Assembly: GCA_029851415.1 (NCBI GenBank)
Contig: CM056742.1
Location: 190,817,344-190,881,343 of the forward strand
Source of the DNA: Eretmocerus hayati
Taxonomy: Eukaryota; Arthropoda; Insecta; Hymenoptera; Aphelinidae
Direction: 5' to 3'
Length of the DNA stretch: 64,000 nucleotides
Below are positions 25,701 to 39,937 of the stretch, in pieces; within the stretch, counting starts at the first letter, position 1; every line of letters starts with the position of its first letter. The notes beneath the pieces are model-generated. The model ran no database searches. It was not told the origin of the DNA and saw nothing but the letters and a program-made list of their open reading frames with translations. The position numbers and the translations under genes were made by a program.

Positions 25701-28700
25701 ATTCCATCGTTATGAGATCAGCGGTGAAATAGGATTTATTTGGAATGAAGGAAATGTTTCAAAATCGATGTCTATATACCAATACTTATTTTGTCAATAA
25801 TCATTGCCACGTCATGGTTTCGCAGACACTAGCTCGGTCCATACATATGAAAGGTTTGTCATACAGCTAATTTGGTCCATTCATCGAGTGAAGCGCATGA
25901 ATTGAGATCTCCTCCCATGTACAAATACGAATTTTCATCGCTGGCCTTCTAATGAAAACGTGACAAGACTCGAGGAATAAAATGATCATTCACAATGATT
26001 TTCATGTTTTAAGATAAAAATTTAGATCGCGCCTGCTATTCGCGAATCTTCGCGGTATAGTCTACATGCAAAAATCTTGTAACTTTGATAATTATGTAAC
26101 TTTAATAATTATAATTGGAAACACTCATGGAAAATAGGAGATGCGGTTCACAGTAGAAAATCGAGCGAAAAAGTTGAATCGTGAATGATGGTGCTATTTT
26201 AAATTGACGGTCGTACTGTTTCACGGTGGTTTGAGTCTAGATGTGATTCGGAGCCACGAGTATCATGTTTGTCAGAGAAATTATAATGGAGACGGGGTCG
26301 CATTGTAATGAATGAATGGCTCTCGCGTTAGGAGCAAAAAAGCTTGGAGTACAATTTACCTTTGTACCAACGATGCATCAATATAAAATTTGCATCGGCA
26401 CGGCGGGCTTGTTGAAAGGGTGTACTCGTAAAAGCTCATTAAATTGAAGTGCAAGACGGCTGACAGGTCGATGAAAATGTTGTAGGTAGCTCGATAGCGC
26501 TCAAAATGCGAGAGAGGGCAAGGGGGTGTATGCAGTTTTTGCATGAATAATATCAGAATGGAAAAGTCGAATGGCTGTACATATAATCAGCTAAGCCTTA
26601 TACTCGAGCTACACGCGATAATATAGCTTTGCAGCTCCGATGGAGGTATAGCACATTACTGGTCGAAAAGATGCACAAGACGACTGAATAAGCGCGCAAG
26701 CGAGCCCGTGCCTGCCTGCACGTTGACTCGTACTACTGCGAGGCCGACGGGGCTGCAGCAACAATGTGCCGATACGGTTTTACGATTCCGCGGTCGAGTT
26801 GACATTGGCATCGTCTCGTGGGACGTCGTCGGGTATCTCGAGGGCATCGCCCGGAAAATGCAGCGGTGGGAATAACAAGGCACACTCCAGGCACGCCCCC
26901 GTCAAGAATCCAGTATATGGGTACGACTGCGATGCCCAGACGGATCCCGCCGCGACTTTCACCGAGAAATTCTTTGCAAGCCTGCAAACTCGTTCGTCGC
27001 ATCGCATGTGGTCGCCGCTACAAACACGAGGGAAGAATTACAGCCCGACCCGCGGATATTACCACGTAGAAAGGAAACGACATTCGTGCTTGCTCGCGCA
27101 ACTGCAGCCCGGTGTTTATGCTTGATTGGCTCGCCGTAATGAGTCATGCAAATGTCACAGGCAGGGGTAGCTTGCACGCCGTGAGTCAATCGCGGAGGAT
27201 AATTACATGCGATCCCCAAGTCGAGGTCGTGGGCATTGATGCAACAGTGTCCGGTTCGAACGTACGCGTGCGTGTTATTTTGTCGAAGGATTCGCTGGAC
27301 TCACCCGTTTGTGGAGCGACGACGGGCCGGTGTATCTCTGGGATGTGTTTCTTCGGAAGTATAAAGACGACGTCAATCACACTTTCGACAACGCTCCGAT
27401 ACACTCGGACAACCAGTCAATGATCTTGCTGTCGCGGACTAGAATAATGGCACGAGAGCTACACGTATGCCGATGGTCAATTTGCTCAGTAGGAGACATC
27501 ATCGAGCGCGAGTGCAACGTGCCGAGGCGCCGACTGCATCGCCCGATTCGCTGGGCCGTGCGAGGCTTTCCTTTCGTTTGCCACCTGCATCCCCACAGCT
27601 CATCTGTGCCGCTACTAAACATCGGGCACGACTCCGGTTTCCGCCACCACCACCCAACAGCGCGCGCAGCTTGCAAGCTCGTCATATCGCGAGCACCCCA
27701 TAAATACGACGGAGAGCTTGCATCCGTCAAAACTGACAAGATGCGCATGACTAGGAGCAGCAGAGCACATGCCCATGCCTGATCATACAGCTTGCAGCTT
27801 GCGAGGGCCTTTCGAACCCATTGATGCGGCGCTCGGAATTTAATGCTTGCGCGGAGGAAGAAATATTCAAAACTTCCTACTGTATCACAGTTACTCTACT
27901 GTACTTCAATGCGTCCAGTACCATGAGTTAGTCCAATATTTCTTCCATTTCACGAGACTTACAAGTAGAGGATCCCTCCGCAGACATGAATGCATTTCGA
28001 TGAACTTTTTCTTTGAGATTTATTGTAAAAAAGTAATGAATCCTTGTAATGTGTCTTAATGTTTTGGAATGAGCCTTTCACTCTCTATAAATTGCTGAAT
28101 ATTGAATATTAACGATGAAACACTGTGTCTATTAGTTTTAGGTAGTTGACAGTGATTACGAGAAATCACGATATATGATAAGAACAATTAACAAATGCTC
28201 ACTTGACTATGGTATTTCAGAGTTTCTCAAATTTTACAAGATGCATCAAAACCGGGATTCTTTTACAATGCATGTGCCAATCACATGATCAACAAAGTGG
28301 AATAGACTCTAAAATTATATATAATATTTTCGAAAAGCGAAAACCAAGGTCCGATCATCCTATCTCACGATAAGAATATATCACTCCAATTTTCAGCTCC
28401 CACGCTGCTCTTTTGGAAAAATGAACGATAAAGTTTCGACTTAATGCTTTACGCATCTTCTCGCAGTGAGTTGGAATTTTCATAAACGACACTCAAGATA
28501 TAAGACAACAGCTTTGAAATATGTACAAATTAGAGGACGGGTAGACAAATGCAAGTTTTGTCAAGGTTCTATATTATAAAGGTGAACGTCACACCGCGTA
28601 ACTGTGACCACCTGTTTGTAGCGTCAAATTATAATTGTGATTTCTTCCAGTCAAATGTACTGTGGAGAGTTTCCCGAGAGACGTATCAATAATAAGAAAC

Positions 28701-29905
28701 AAACTAACAGACACGGATTCAACCGGGAATCTATGGCTCCTATGTTGCCTCTCGGTCACAAAACTTTGGAAATACTGATGTAAAGCTCTTCTTCGTGCAA
28801 AAAATTGGATGCATATGTCCCCATTCATTGATAGAGTTCATTTTCTTCCAGAAATGAAAATGTAAAGGAAAATACTTTTCGTGATAACAAATCTGCACGA
28901 AGAGTTTCAGAATTTTTCATACGTGTGCTTTCAAAAACAAAACCGAGTCGGTCACTTCGAAAGTTTTCAAACAAATTGTATCCCCTGCTATTTACACAGT
29001 GCTTCTAGAGTTGCGGCTCCGACATTCGCGATATTTCTCCACAATCGACATCCATTACTTGATTACGAGATTGCTCGCGTTTGCATATCTTACAGAAAAA
29101 ACTCCTTAGTTTGGAAATTAAATATTTAATATGAAATTGATAACATTCATCCAGTTATAGCTAGTTGCGTCGATTACGAGGTGTCGAGTCTAATTCGATC
29201 ATTCGCAGAAATACTGGTTTCAGGAGCAGTGATCGAAATGAATCTCGCAAAACACTTCCTAGTTCCTTCTTTACTACCGTCGTTTTTTGTTTTTTTTTTC
29301 TTTTGATTAGATAGTTCTCAAAGATGTTAACTGTCATCGCTTATATAAGTCTATAATTCCTCCACAAACTACGTTTTCTCTTTTAAACGCGGTCGAAGTA
29401 GTTTCACACCAAATCAACTTTCACGTAATTTATTAGATTATGATACAAGTCTATGTATACTTATTCCACAAGAAATAAGCTATTTACAAAGTCACTTTAC
29501 AAAAAATTGATCAGTAATATTCACAAAAATTAGTGAACAACATTCATAATCGTTCCACTCATATTCACATTCTGTACACATAATCAATTTTTAACTGAAA
29601 AATGAAGAGTCCAGAGATAATTCATCCACACCAGCAGCAATTATTATACTCTAAAAATTCACACATGAAATCTTCTCAAATGTTCCTGGAGTATTTATAT
29701 CTTACCATCTAGCGGGATGAGATGATGAGAGGACCATTATCTTTTTGCAATTTGATGGAAGCAGTACAAATTTTCATAGAGTAAAATTGTTTCATCATCT
29801 ACAATTTCATGGATGATTGAATTTTTGTGGTGCTGAGTCACATGTCTGGTCTATTCCACATCTGGTCGAAATATGAACCATGTTGTCACATCATCAGATA
29901 GGAGA
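22760..29905. other. gene-poor region with GC-richer islands
   Basis: GC-richer islands lie at about 22800-25000 and 26640-27850; the second has dense overlapping frames on both strands, typical of composition rather than coding. TAATTA/ATGCAAAT-like homeodomain and POU-type words occur (for example near 27148), but such words are weak evidence. The remainder is AT-rich. No exon chain was found. Confidence 0.3.
29429..29434 (-). terminator. candidate polyadenylation signal of RNF113A
   Basis: AATAAA on the minus strand about 470 nt downstream of the RNF113A stop. First canonical hexamer I found, so tentative. Confidence 0.25.
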
Positions 29906-31537
<1,632 letters not shown>

Positions 31538-31912
31538 TTTGCTGTTTAGTGCAAAACTCCTTATGTTACCAGGAATTACAGTCAAGAAATTAGTAGAGCC
31601 AGATGGAGTTTTTCACCTAATGATTGGAAGGCTGATCGCTGAGGCAAAGATGATGGTCAGGGGTTATAATATTCATTTACATTTGCACAGACGTCAAAGG
31701 GAATCAACTCTATATGCCTCCTCGATGACAGTTTCACTGGTTCTCTTCTCACATTTGCTCGATCTGCATTTTATGTCCCGCACTCATTAGTCCCGCCTTC
31801 CTGCACTGCTCTGAGTGCTCAGGGGCATGCCGAGCAGACGATTCGATATTTCTTATATATATATATACATATATCATATTTACGCGCACGCGTTCTTATG
31901 ACCGGCTGGATC
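31538..31912. promoter_or_regulatory. RNF113A side of the former shared promoter
   Basis: 375 bp between the RNF113A ATG and the left target duplication of the large element. It includes an (AT)n run near 31850 and the GC-richer 31880-31912. Should hold the RNF113A transcription start; no core motif was fixed. Confidence 0.4.
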
Positions 31913-31921
31913 CTGCTTTCC
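31913..31921 (+). repeat. left 9-bp target site duplication CTGCTTTCC
   Basis: Identical to 40332-40340 and directly abutting the left terminal inverted repeat. Confidence 0.9.
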
Positions 31922-32305
31922 ACCCCGTGGAACCTACGTCATTCAACTACCTAGGAAAAATCTGAAAAAATTCATACTGATCAATTACATTAGCCTCCAC
32001 ATGGAAATCATGTCCGCAAAATTACCTCCACTTTAGTTTATTTATAATGCATAAAACAACAATTGCGTTACTCCGACGGTGATAACTCCTCACAGGTGTA
32101 CTTCAGAGCCATGGTTGTGGTGTCAAATAATTACTCCAGCGCCAATAAAATTTCCTCCACCTTTACATTCCATCAAAATTGATTAATTTGTTTATAATCA
32201 ACGATAAACATCATTCGGATATCGAGCCTCGTCAGATGGCTACTGCGCATGCGTCGCCCAGCAGAAGAAGAGACTCTCGGGCATCAGGCGATAGCACGGC
32301 TGCCG
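31922..32305 (+). repeat. left terminal inverted repeat (384 bp)
   Basis: Reverse complement of 39938-40331. Identity ends at TGCCG, after which the two interiors diverge. Confidence 0.92.
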
Positions 32306-32799
32306 TATAAGAGCCCGTGCTGCGGGCCCCGAGTGCCCCCGATTTTCCTCGTGATCGTCGCCCGGGACACGGACAGGGTACCTCAACTCAATGTTAAAAT
32401 ATGGACCGGGAGACCTGCAGTGTGTCGGTAAATAAGCCCCGCCCACCGTCTCCTTCCCTTCCCTCGTCGTGGTAGCGCGCTTTTTGAACCGCGCGATCGT
32501 CGCATATACTACGTGTCGATGTTGGTTAACACTGTACATACGTATACAAAATCGCATCATTTCGTGTGTTTCATTCTGAATCTTTATTTTGAAATTCCAT
32601 TTACCTTGCGGTGAACCGCAAGATTCTCCTATAGGTTTATAAAAATAAGTTTGTATCTATTCAGATAGACCGGTATTAATTTTAGAAAATCACAGCGCTT
32701 TTACTCGTTTTTTCTCTAAATAGACCATCAACTCAAGTTGTAGCAATACATGGTAGCAATAAATCTCAAGCTAGATTCCAAATCCCAAGCACCCCGTAG

Positions 32800-32945
32800 G
32801 GGCCGACTGACATATGAAACATACGAACCACTTTTCATACCTCGAGAAATGGATCAGATGGTAGCGTGTCGGATTCCAAAGCAAGAGGTCATGGGATCGA
32901 TCCCCGCGCGGGGCAAATTTTTTTTCTTTTTTTCATCATAATTGT
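32800..32945 (+). mobile_element. tRNA-derived SINE head (left arm copy)
   Basis: ATGGATCAGATGGTAGCGTG resembles the A-box region and GGGATCGATCCC the B-box, followed by a T-run. No acceptor stem pairs, so it is not a tRNA gene. The inverted copy is at 36130-36290. Confidence 0.65.
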
Positions 32946-33299
32946 CTCCTCTCTCAATTTTGTTTGATAAATTTTATGAAAGAATGCCTCGTCATGTTTT
33001 TTTTTAAGATTCAATCATGCTAACTTGGATCCCAGCTGCGAAAAATTCAGTTTCGGGGAGAATTTCCAGTTATTTCCAGTTTCTCAATTCGTCTAATACT
33101 ATTGAAAGATGGGAAAATTTGAAAAGTTTTGCCTTGAAAAATCATATCGTGCTCTATGAAAAAGTAACTTGTAGAGTAGTGTTCGAAATTTATATTTATA
33201 AGGCCATCGAAAAAGGCCTCGTTCGAAAATTTCACGCTACCACGCTCATTTATGTTCCAGGATCACAGGTGGGTTGTTAAAACGAAAAGATGTTCAATT

Positions 33300-34690
33300 T
33301 CGAGTGCCAATCATTGTTGAGGAATTTTTATCAAAAAAATCATTGAAAGACATGATTTACTACATTTTCATACGATTCGATTTATTTATCGGCATCTACC
33401 AAATGCTTTTGGGACGAATAGTCGTAGGCTGGAAGAGCGTCAAAGATATATCCGAGTCATTCTTCTTAATATCACCAGGTTTTTGGTGTATATGATCGAA
33501 GAAGGTGGGGAACACTGATTTAGTTCTTAAAATCAGCAAATGAACAATTTTCTCTCTTTTGATTCATTTTTCACACGTATAAGACCCAATTGATAAAATA
33601 TTCCAGACACATATTTCGACGTGTAAAGAGCTGGATTTTACTAATAAAACACTTTCGAATCCGAAAAAGGACAGCAGATCCTCAAAAAGTAGTTTATTGC
33701 ATAACGTTTTTTCGGCCCTTTAGTCTAGTTTTAGCGCAAATTTTACATTCGTATCGGATTCCTCGTCAGATTTTACATACGTCGAAAACCGTAATAAACT
33801 AATGGGGTTCCGATGGATCTAGGCAGGTTCATTACACTGCACGACTCAATTTTGGATCAGAAACAAATGTTGCTAGGTCAATAACTGCATTAATGCAATC
33901 ACCTCACAATGACTCATACGTATAATTTTCGACGCAGCAACCGAATCCGACCCCAGTTTTGCCCCTAGACGCCAAGAATCTTTCCAAATCACAGAATACT
34001 TATCGTCAAAAAAACAGAGTTCTCAGCGGTCTTTTGCTAATTTGTGGATACATGGTTTTGATGGTGTATCCTTGTACTCGAACGCGTACTAGCCTTTTTA
34101 AAATACTAACTATCAGGTCATCAATATACGTGAAAAACGATAGTTTGGATACGCTCTGCGTACATAGGATGCACCATCGAAACCATGTATCTACAAATTA
34201 GCAAGAAAAAAAAACGCTGAGAACGCCGTTTTTCAGATGATCAATATCTTATGATTTAAAAAGAGTCTTTTGACGGCTCGGTGTAAAACTAAGGTCGGAT
34301 TCGGTTGCTACGTCGAAAAACACATGGGAGATTCATTGTGAGGTCAATGCACTGTTTCTGATACAAAATTTTGTCGTGCAGTGTAATAAGCCTGCCCTCC
34401 ATCGGAACCCCATTTGTTCAATGTGGTTTTCGATGTATGACGTATGTAAAATTTGACGCGGAATCCGATACAAATGTCAAATTTGAAGTAAAATTAGGCT
34501 GAAGGGCTGAAAAAACGAAGCATGTGTCTGTAGTATTTCATTAATTGGGTCTTATACGCGTGGAAAATGAATAAAAAAAGAGAAAATCGTGCATTTGCTG
34601 ATTTTAAGACTAAAATAGGGCGCCAAACCCGCAAGGATATTTTTTGAGGTCTAATAACTGTGTTCTCCATCTTTTTCGATCATCTACATC
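33300..34690. other. palindrome centre region
   Basis: Both arms near the centre (about 34115) are AT-rich and non-coding; matched flanks include GGATACATGGTTTTGATGGT against its inverted copy at 34168-34190. Confidence 0.6.
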
Positions 34691-34693
34691 ATA

Positions 34694-35744
34694 TAAGGTA
34701 AGTGTACCCAACTTGCCTCTGTACCCAACTTGCCCCCATATGCCGATCTCGGGGATGGGCGATCTTTGGCCTCCCGGAAATTTTTTTTCACGTTTGTTAA
34801 GTTAAAATATGAGGAAGTAAGTAGTTTGCGTCGACCCCGAATCATTCCTACGTTCTCCAGAAAATCTAAAGTGATTTTTCTATTTTTCGTGATTGCTTAG
34901 CTAAGAAAGCACCGAGGGAATCGCCTTCAGTAAAATCGGCGCCAGATTTTTTGAGTTCAACTAATCTCGACGTATCTTAGCGCATTCGATTCCTTGTTTC
35001 AAGACCTTCAAAATCCATTTTTCAAAATTGCAAAATTTGAATATGGAGCTGTTTTATGTGCAGAGCACGGAGACGATTTGTAAACAAGGATGCCAACATC
35101 GGAGTGTACTTATAACATGTCCCCATATGTTTATCTCAAAAAGCCGTGCAGTACGACTTTTTTTACCACTCAGAACATGTTCATCGCGTTAAAGTAGGTC
35201 GGAAAGAGTGTTTTGGACCGGCGAAAAACTCCAAATGTGCGTGCACGGCGATAAAAACACTCTATCGCCGATTTTTATCATTTATTTTGGAAGAATTGAG
35301 ACAGTTCAGCTCCAATTCATCAAAATTAGATGTAGCTTAGGGCGTTTTGAAAGTCCTAAAACAAGCTTCAAAATAAACTCAAATACGTTGGAAAATATTC
35401 AAGTGGACGAGAGTTGTTGAGGAAATGGTTTAATGGGGGCAAGTTGGGTACACCATTTTGTAAACTCTAAGAAATCACTTTTTGAGAAAATTAAGACAGC
35501 TCGGCTCCAGTTGATTGAATTTGAACATACTTGGATTCATTTCAAAGGTCTTGAAAGAAGCTTCAAAAGTAAGCCAAACCCTTAATTACCCTGGTGCCAC
35601 GTCACGCCATGTTAATCAAATGGGGGTTGTGCCAAAATACTACCACCAGGGTAACTAAGGGTAAAACACGTTGATAATTGGTGAGGTAGATCAACGTTAT
35701 CAAGAAAATGGCTTAATGGGGGCAAGTTGGGTACACTTACCTTA
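34694..35744 (+). mobile_element. 1.05-kb TIR element, complete member of the GGTAAGTGTACCCAAC family
   Basis: Left end TAAGGTAAGTGTACCCAACT and right end its exact reverse complement. It interrupts the right arm of the surrounding palindrome. No transposase frame. The interior holds a small hairpin (TTACCCTGGTG...CACCAGGGTAA, 35590-35662). The duplication may be only TA, which is uncertain because TA is part of the inverted end. Confidence 0.82.
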
Positions 35745-36129
35745 TGATTGGCACTCGAGACTGTTAATCTTTCCATTTCAACAACCCACCTGTGATTCTT
35801 GAACACGAATGATTGCGGTAGCGTGAAATTTTCGAACGAGGCCTTTTACCTTTTTTGATGGCCTTATAAATATCAATTTCAAACATTACCTCACAAGTTA
35901 CTTTTTTATAGAGCACGATATGATTTTTCAAGACACAACTTTTCAAATTTTCCCATCATTGAATAGTACCAGACGAATTGAGAAACTGGAAATTTTTCAA
36001 TAAATTCTTCCCGATACTGGATTTTTCGCAGCTGGGATCCAAGTTAGCATGATTGAATTTTAAAAAAACATGACGAGGCATTCTTTCATAAAATTTATCA
36101 AACAAAATTGAGGGAGGAGACAATTATGA

Positions 36130-36290
36130 TAATAAAAAGAAAAAAAAATTGCCCTGCATGGGGATCGATCCCACGATCCCTTACCTACGAATCCGACACT
36201 CTACCATCTGAGCCAGTTATCGAGATACGTATATTGGTTCGTATGTTCCATATGTCAGTCGGCCCCTCCGGGGTGCTTGGGATTTGGAAT
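36130..36290 (-). mobile_element. tRNA-derived SINE head (right arm copy)
   Basis: Minus-strand ACTGGCTCAGATGGTAGAGTG and GGGATCGATCCCC match A- and B-box patterns more closely than the left copy. Its presence in both arms implies the SINE predates the inverted duplication. Confidence 0.7.
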
Positions 36291-36445
36291 CTAGCTTGAG
36301 ATTTATTGCTACAACTTGAGATGATGGTCTATTTAGAGGAAAAGGCAAGTAAAGGCTCTGTGATTTTTTAAAAAGAATACCTGTCTATCTGAATAGATAC
36401 AAACTTATTTTTACAAAGACTACAGGAGAATATTGCGGTTTATCG

Positions 36446-38194
36446 CAATATTTTTCCGTTCTCAACGCTCCAAAATTGAAATACTTAATTGAGATATTTA
36501 ATCATATTTCAACATGAAGAACCTGAGAGATATTTTCAATTGACTTTGGTTCCACTTTCCGATTATACAACCATCTGTCATGTAATAATACTTTATTTAT
36601 GAAATTCAAAATATATTTATTCCACATGGGAACTCGATCATTGAAATATATTCCTCAGAATAGTATTCAGCTTTGATAAAAATAATAAAAAAATGAAAAA
36701 GGAAAAAGAAAATTTGTCCTCTATGAGGCTCGAACCCACGACCTACGGATTCAACCACCAACTTTCTTATTCCCGCGGTGGGCGGGGCCGAGATGCTTCG
36801 ACCAATCACAAGCGCGACAGTGGCTCCTATAAGACAAGTGAGTAGGACAAGAACTAATTACCGGCCGGCCACGGCTCCCATAAGAGTTGAGGTACCCTGG
36901 ACACGGACGGCATCCTCGCGCCAGGAATTTTCTGTTTGCTTTTGGTTGCTTTCCCGTGATAATCATGGTGGAAAGGGAGTAGTGATAATTGTGTCGTGGT
37001 TATCAGAGAAGAGAGATGAAGTAGAAACTGAGAATGCTCATCATTGGCAACGAATATAGATTGGTCTTGTCACCTAAAATCACTTCTACACCAAACATTC
37101 ACTTTCGCTCCCTTGTGTCACCAAAGTTCATTGGCATTATTGACAGCTCCGCTGTCAGTTTTGAATATTTCATATGGTTTGTCGTAAAGATTTTGTGATG
37201 ATTGTGAACAAGTTTGATCAAAGTTCTTGTAACTTACTTTCTTTGTGGTCGAACCAGGGATGAGTATGGATACACTTCTCTTCACACGACTAGTTATCCC
37301 TACCACACAAAATATATTTGAAAATATATTACAGTGTGTGATGGCTTCATGCCATTTAGCTCCAGCGAAAGAATCATATGAAGAATGATGATGCAGTTAT
37401 GCTCCCTTTCAACAGCGAATCTAGGGCACTTATTCAAAGTCCAGATTGGTTACTTGGCAAAAAAGTCGATAGACTACAAAAGTGCTTATAGTGTTTAAGA
37501 GAACAATCAGTGAAATTGTGTCCTGATGTATATTCTTTGACAACATTCTTGTTCTCCAATGATAGTTAGGTGGTGACACGCTGTGATCAAGTATCGCCCA
37601 ACAAATGTCAACCGACTGGTGAAAATCTTTACTTTCAAGTCATTGGTAATTACCAGCAATGTATGTGGAATCAGTTCTCTCATAGAACATCCCTGTTTCT
37701 TAAGGAGTTGAATGAATGCCTTAAAATTGGTTGCTTCCTATATACATTTAATCAATGTAAGTTAGAACTCGTCAAGCACATTGAGGGTATCATGAAAAGA
37801 CTCAAAAAGATATCCAAACGACTGATGGAACAGCTTTTTCAACCTGGAATGTGATTTAAGATGACAGTGACATATCTAAGTCATGAATTCAGAATTTGAC
37901 TTGTTATGAGAATCTATACTGACATATCTTTGCCCATTTTCTATACATATGTGCCTGAGAGACATTTTAACAATACTTCAGAAATTATCCAAGCGTTTTG
38001 TCGAGCATGATCCATGGGTAACCGCTTGAGTGATAATACTACTTATTCGGTATTGACTTTGAATGAAAGTTTCAGAAACTTCTATTTAGAAAAACTATTC
38101 AGAATAGTTCCGAGAAATAAACTTAAAATTCAAATTCAGTCTGATCCCATCCATAGCAATTTTAGTAGGAATAACTTATGACTAAAAAAGAAGA
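36446..38194. other. MULE interior, unassigned
   Basis: Contains a further B-box-like segment on the minus strand (CGTGGGTTCGAGCC, about 36725-36745) near the GC-rich 36770-36910. 37000-38194 is AT-rich with no recognisable protein; a 94-codon frame at 37570-37854 has no known domain. Confidence 0.35.
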
Positions 38195-38482
38195 AATAAA
38201 AATTGAAAAAAAAAATTTTTTCAAACACGCTTTTATTACACAAGTTGGATCAGAAAGAAAAACGACTCAAAAGGAAAAAATAATTTTCCCTACCTTTCAT
38301 GCCCATCTTCTGTTGGGGAAAATCTCATTGTATTCCACTACATACCCTGGGAGTTTTCATAATATGAGGATAAGTTTCACATTGGTAGGGAAAATTATTT
38401 TTTCCTTTGAGTCGTTTTTCTTTCTGATCCAACTTGTGTAATAAAAGCGTGTTTAAAAAAATTTTTTTTTTCAATTTTTATT
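38195..38482. mobile_element. 288-bp palindromic MITE (~115-bp inverted repeats)
   Basis: Ends AATAAAAATTGAAAAAAAAA and its inverse. The arms share ACACGCTTTTATTACACAAG and the following ~70 bp almost perfectly. It abuts the 1.05-kb repeat that starts at 38483. Confidence 0.88.
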
Positions 38483-39534
38483 CTACATGTATTCTGTTGA
38501 ATTACACTTGGGAATAAGTTTCGAGATCGATTCGTTCACTCCTCTTTTTTATTTGTAAAAATTAAGGGTCGAAATGTCAGTCCCGTGCATTGTTACGTTT
38601 GGAGATCGACGTATACCTCCAGCACTAGCGCCAAAGTAAGAATCGCTAAGAGTATGCTCAAATTTTTTCCTCGAAGTAAAATGTTGAACCAACCATTTTT
38701 CATAGGTTTTATGTCCAGAACTCGTAGTTTAGTCCCCAAGCCATGTGCCTCAATCTTGTTATGGGATTTTCACTAAAAATGAGAACTTTTTCGAATGCGC
38801 ACAGCGTATGCTAATTTAAGTTTATATCACTTTGTAGGGGACAAAATTTCGAGGAAATGGTTCAAATAATCAAATCTCAGGACGGAAAAAAATCTAGTTT
38901 CAAAGTTTCGAGTGCTGCATGTACCGAAAATTGGCCATATAATTATAACTTTGTCAGTTTCGTGCATACCATGTTACCCCACTAGAAGTCAATTTATCTG
39001 GGCGGGAACAATTTTTTCGATAAAGTATGGTGGGAATAGATGAAATCTACAAGGAGAAGTTTCTATGGCGACTCTGTTATTTTTGCGAGCAATTTTAGGG
39101 TGAATTGTCAGTTTCATGCATGTCAGTTCCGTGCATCCAAAAAGCTGTTCCCTGGAATACTTTGATAGCACGAAAAAGATGGAGGAATGGAATTCTGTGC
39201 TCCGGAGCATATATTTCCGACTCAAATCAACCATCTAAACACGATTTTCCAGGTCATATGGTCCCATCGCATCAGGATTCTTCGCTAGACAAAACAACGT
39301 CAAAAACCGCAAATGTTAGTTCCATGCACTTCTTTCCCTATGCCTTATACATGTGATAATCACATATACCGTCCTAAAACGTTACAAAAAACGTTCTGTC
39401 TACGTTTTATGATATATTATTGCTCAATATGCAAAAAGAAATGGAGAGAGTCGACCCAGACAGGCGTAGACTCAATATTCAATTTCTGAATTTTTGGACA
39501 CAAAATGGGTAAGTCATCGCGATTATACCCATAT
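38483..39534 (+). repeat. 1.05-kb dispersed repeat, copy 1
   Basis: Closely similar along its whole length to 60565-61624, same orientation. Begins CTACATGTATTCT and ends CGCGATTATACCCATAT. The motif TGTCAGTTCCGTGCAT and variants recur within it (38576, 39105, 39120, 39322). No inverted ends and no coding frame, so the class is unknown. Confidence 0.85.
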
Positions 39535-39937
39535 ACGACTCGACTTAGAAAATATTTTGTTTTCATAGCATTTGCTCACATTATCTAAGATTCGAGTTCA
39601 GAGAGTATAAATATGTATTGTTTCATGCCACGAATGAGCCGAACCGATTCTCACAAATAGGATGTTTGTTAAATTGAGCATCTTATTACAGTAAAAATTC
39701 GCGCAAACACACGCGCGTGTAGATTTATATTTTATTTCCCTTATTTCGCCAAAAAGTCTAGAAGACAATGCTCGCAGCGAAAATCAATACAGTTTCACGG
39801 GCATGCCAGTTATACGCCCGCGAAACTATTTTCGCACGGGTGCAATTTGCGCTGATTTGCGCGAATTTTTACTCGCGCCAGTCGCCGTACGTGAGGTTAT
39901 TAGTCCCGGAGCACGTATAGAGAATACGGCCGCGATG
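39535..39937. other. MULE interior, right side
   Basis: Contains an inverted pair GTAAAAATTCGCGC (39690) / GCGCGAATTTTTAC (39860) and similarity to 12765-12930. Otherwise unassigned. Confidence 0.4.

Larger units (their letters stand above)
32360..36910. repeat. large nested palindrome inside the MULE-like element (centre ~34115)
   Basis: Clear arms run from about 32609 (TTGCGGTGAACCGCAAGATT) to about 36445. Matched landmarks: CATCAACTCAAGTTGTAGCAA and its reverse at 36310, GCTAACTTGGATCCCAGCTG and its reverse at 36030, and the TTTTCCACACGTATAAGACC-type block (33570 and 34545). Weaker matches extend outward to GACACGG/GGGTACCTCAACTC (32370 versus 36890). The right arm is lengthened by the 34694-35744 insertion. 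Confidence 0.85.

Noticed and set aside
26656..27782. Many overlapping frames of 70-157 codons
   Set aside because: Present on both strands and in several frames at once in a GC-rich island; typical of low stop-codon density rather than coding.
36130..36240. tRNA gene on the minus strand
   Set aside because: Ends do not pair as an acceptor stem and an inverted copy lies in the other palindrome arm; SINE head.
37570..37854. Frame containing ENLYFQ, the TEV protease site, suggesting vector contamination
   Set aside because: Codons around it are AT-rich and continuous with flanking genomic DNA; no other vector-like sequence. Chance match.
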